Translations under genes and position numbers: made by a program
Notes under the pieces: generated by a model
Database searches by the model: none
What the model saw: the letters and a program-made list of their open reading frames with translations, nothing else
What the model was told of the DNA's origin: nothing
NCBI GenBank assembly: GCA_965220365.1
Contig: OZ244823.1
Location: 682,001 to 746,000 of the forward strand
From: Bin80 sp965220365
Lineage (GTDB): Bacteria; Bacteroidota; Rhodothermia; Rhodothermales; Bin80
Direction of reading: 5' to 3'
DNA: 64,000 nt
Shown: piece by piece, positions 62,754 to 64,000 of the stretch
Layout of the letters: each line of letters begins with the position of its first letter
Numbering within the stretch: the stretch's first letter is position 1

Positions 62754-63185
62754 TATAAATTCGCAAAAAATGAGAATTATTGCTAATTCAGTATACTAAC
62801 TGATATATGTTCTTGATCCCTGTGTGTTCGTAGCCGGGGAAGCTTGGCTCCCTGAACAAGGTCGTTGAGGGCCTTGTGAAGCCGGGTTCATGTGTTACAG
62901 CCCTCCAGATCAAGTACGCGAATCCAGTGCCCAGTCTAACCCATTCTTTAGGTGAGCCTCGCTGTCTATTTCATTCATGTAGTATAAGTATACTTCATAT
63001 GCAGAAATTCACAAAAAACGGGAAATATTGATAATTAAATATACTATTTTAGTACGTTTCTGATCTCTGTGGGAGCTATAGCCGAGGAATGAGCAATCAC
63101 CAGAACAAGATCATTTGGGCTATGTGAACCCGAATCGTAAACGACAGCCCTCCAGGCCAACACGCGAACCTCTTTAATGTGCTGG
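62754..63185. repeat. Imperfect tandem duplication of a non-coding unit (about 170 bp, twice)
   Basis: Unit 1 begins near 62757 (AATTCGCAAAAAATGAGAAT) and unit 2 near 63007 (AATTCACAAAAAACGGGAAA). Both continue through TATAC, TTGATCCCTGTG / CTGATCTCTGTG, a GC-rich hairpin-prone middle, and ACAGCCCTCCAGATCAAG / ACAGCCCTCCAGGCCAA followed by ACGCGAA. Spacing is about 250 bp. The first unit lies 30 bp from the AbiEi start codon. It may be a duplicated promoter-operator or structured RNA; no protein frame is shared. Confidence 0.6.
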
Positions 63186-63355
63186 TGACAATTGCCTTGG
63201 CGCCGAACGACAGTTTGTTCGAGAAGCCGTTCTCGCACTGCTAATCGTCGATGTGTATAGCCCGTTGATTTTTAAATGCCGGTAGCATCACCACAGGTAT
63301 AGAAAACCAGTTGAAGCGGCATAATTATCCTGCTACCGGTACCCTCAGGCTTGGG

Positions 63356-64000
63356 TCAATCTGTTGGCTGACCTATATCTAGGGTCTTCAGAGCTTGGAT
63401 CACTTCATCATGGACTTTGCCATTGGTCCCGATGATTCCATGGTTGTTTTCCAGTCCCTTTCCGTAGGAAAAATCCAATTCTTTACCAGCACAATCTGTT
63501 ACTTTCCCCCCTGCTTCCGTCAGCAAAAGAGCACCCGCTGCGTGATCCCAAATACGTTCCACGTAGTCTTTGCGCGTAGGTAGACGCATGTAGATTTCTG
63601 CATCGCCGCGTGCGACAACAGCGTACTTTGCCTGACTATCCAATCGTTTCCGTTCTGCGGCAATTCCAAGGTATTCAACGACCCTCTGCACATCTTTGTG
63701 TGCACTGTGACTCGACTCTACACTTTCACAAATCCTAGCGAACTCCATAGCCCCGTTTGTGCTTACATGAAGGGGAGATTCACCCCGCTTTGCCCCACAT
63801 CCCTTTGCTGCCAGAAAAATATTTTGATCCAGGTTTGGGCATGCAAGTCCAGCGACTGCTACTTCCCCCTCAATAATCAGGGCCAGAGCTACGGCAAAAT
63901 GCCCCTTCCGCAGGAATCCTTTCGTACCATCTATAGGATCCAGAGTCCAGAATCGGTCAGAATACGTCTCTGCATTACCATAATCAATCCATTTCAGGGC
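63356..64000 (-). CDS. 3'(2'),5'-bisphosphate nucleotidase (Hal2/CysQ type), N-terminus beyond window
   Basis: Inositol-monophosphatase-superfamily enzyme that removes the 3' phosphate from phosphoadenosine phosphate, a by-product of sulfate assimilation. The metal-binding motif FWTLDPIDGTKGFLRKGHFA, the activity loop ALALIIEGEVAVAGLACPNL, and the C-terminal motif RIWDHAAGALLLTEAGGKVT are all present. The DPIDGTKGFLR form points to the Hal2/SAL1-like subgroup rather than plain IMPase. The frame is open to the right edge, so about the first third is missing. The stop is at 63356. Confidence 0.9.
   Translation of the reverse strand, partial: ALKWIDYGNAETYSDRFWTLDPIDGTKGFLRKGHFAVALALIIEGEVAVAGLACPNLDQNIFLAAKGCGAKRGESPLHVSTNGAMEFARICESVESSHSAHKDVQRVVEYLGIAAERKRLDSQAKYAVVARGDAEIYMRLPTRKDYVERIWDHAAGALLLTEAGGKVTDCAGKELDFSYGKGLENNHGIIGTNGKVHDEVIQALKTLDIGQPTD

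Noticed and set aside
1..64000. CRISPR array
   Set aside because: No regularly spaced direct repeats were seen. The only short repeats are IS21 end blocks and the two-copy unit at 62.7-63.2 kb.

Overview
The window looks like a chromosome segment of a Gram-negative bacterium of the Bacteroidota / Rhodothermota-Balneolota side of the FCB group. The support is two large TonB-dependent receptors (one with an N-terminal carboxypeptidase-regulatory-like domain), a GWxTD-domain protein, a DUF2911 protein, several lipoproteins, a 6-bladed beta-propeller lipoprotein, and start sites without strong Shine-Dalgarno sequences. This placement rests on protein families only.

Layout. 1-4.9 kb: a type I restriction locus (hsdR, then hsdM running off the left edge) and a two-gene membrane module with a DUF2335 protein. 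5.4-8.8 kb: a mosaic of mobile-element pieces (complete ISL3-type element A, the C-terminus of an IS21 transposase, a 5' half of a group II intron, a truncated ISL3-type element B). 9-11.2 kb: an operon of two secreted peptides with eight cysteines each, a beta-propeller lipoprotein and a membrane-anchored CPYC thioredoxin-fold protein. This is the least explained system in the window. 11.3-13 kb: a decayed IS21 transposase and a sulfatase fragment. 13.5-17.1 kb: an SDR oxidoreductase and a TonB-dependent receptor. 17.2-19.4 kb: a NYN-domain gene split by a second copy of element A with a perfect 8-bp target duplication. 20-38.6 kb: mostly housekeeping genes: DUF2911, SPOR lipoprotein, deoC, a BtuF/BtuC-like uptake pair, polyprenyl synthase, a GWxTD protein, a fatty-acid beta-oxidation set (FadE-like dehydrogenase, thiolase, FadN-like bifunctional enzyme), an FAD oxidoreductase, a DUF4097-like protein and two OsmC proteins.

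38.7-48.9 kb: one very large SF1 helicase-nuclease gene (DUF4011 / AAA / Vsr-like nuclease / DUF3320) broken by an IS21 element. That element itself carries an ISL3-type B element in one terminal repeat and an IS110-type element in the other. Removing the 5.5-kb block and one copy of the 6-bp duplication restores the helicase frame exactly. 49-55.6 kb: a secreted GH13 amylase-like enzyme with a cupin gene, an amidohydrolase lipoprotein and a TonB-dependent receptor. 56-57.7 kb: an ATPase overlapping a PIN-like nuclease gene, a plausible defence or toxin module. 58-62.7 kb: a WYL-like gene split by a third B element with a damaged transposase, small hypothetical genes and an AbiEi-type antitoxin regulator without its toxin. 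62.7-63.2 kb: an imperfect duplicated non-coding unit. The right edge holds a 3'(2'),5'-bisphosphate nucleotidase.

The defence-like genes (hsd, DUF2335 module, helicase-nuclease, ATPase-PIN, AbiEi) all lie close to IS elements, whereas 20-38 kb is IS-free and looks like stable core genome. I saw no tRNA, rRNA or CRISPR array by eye.
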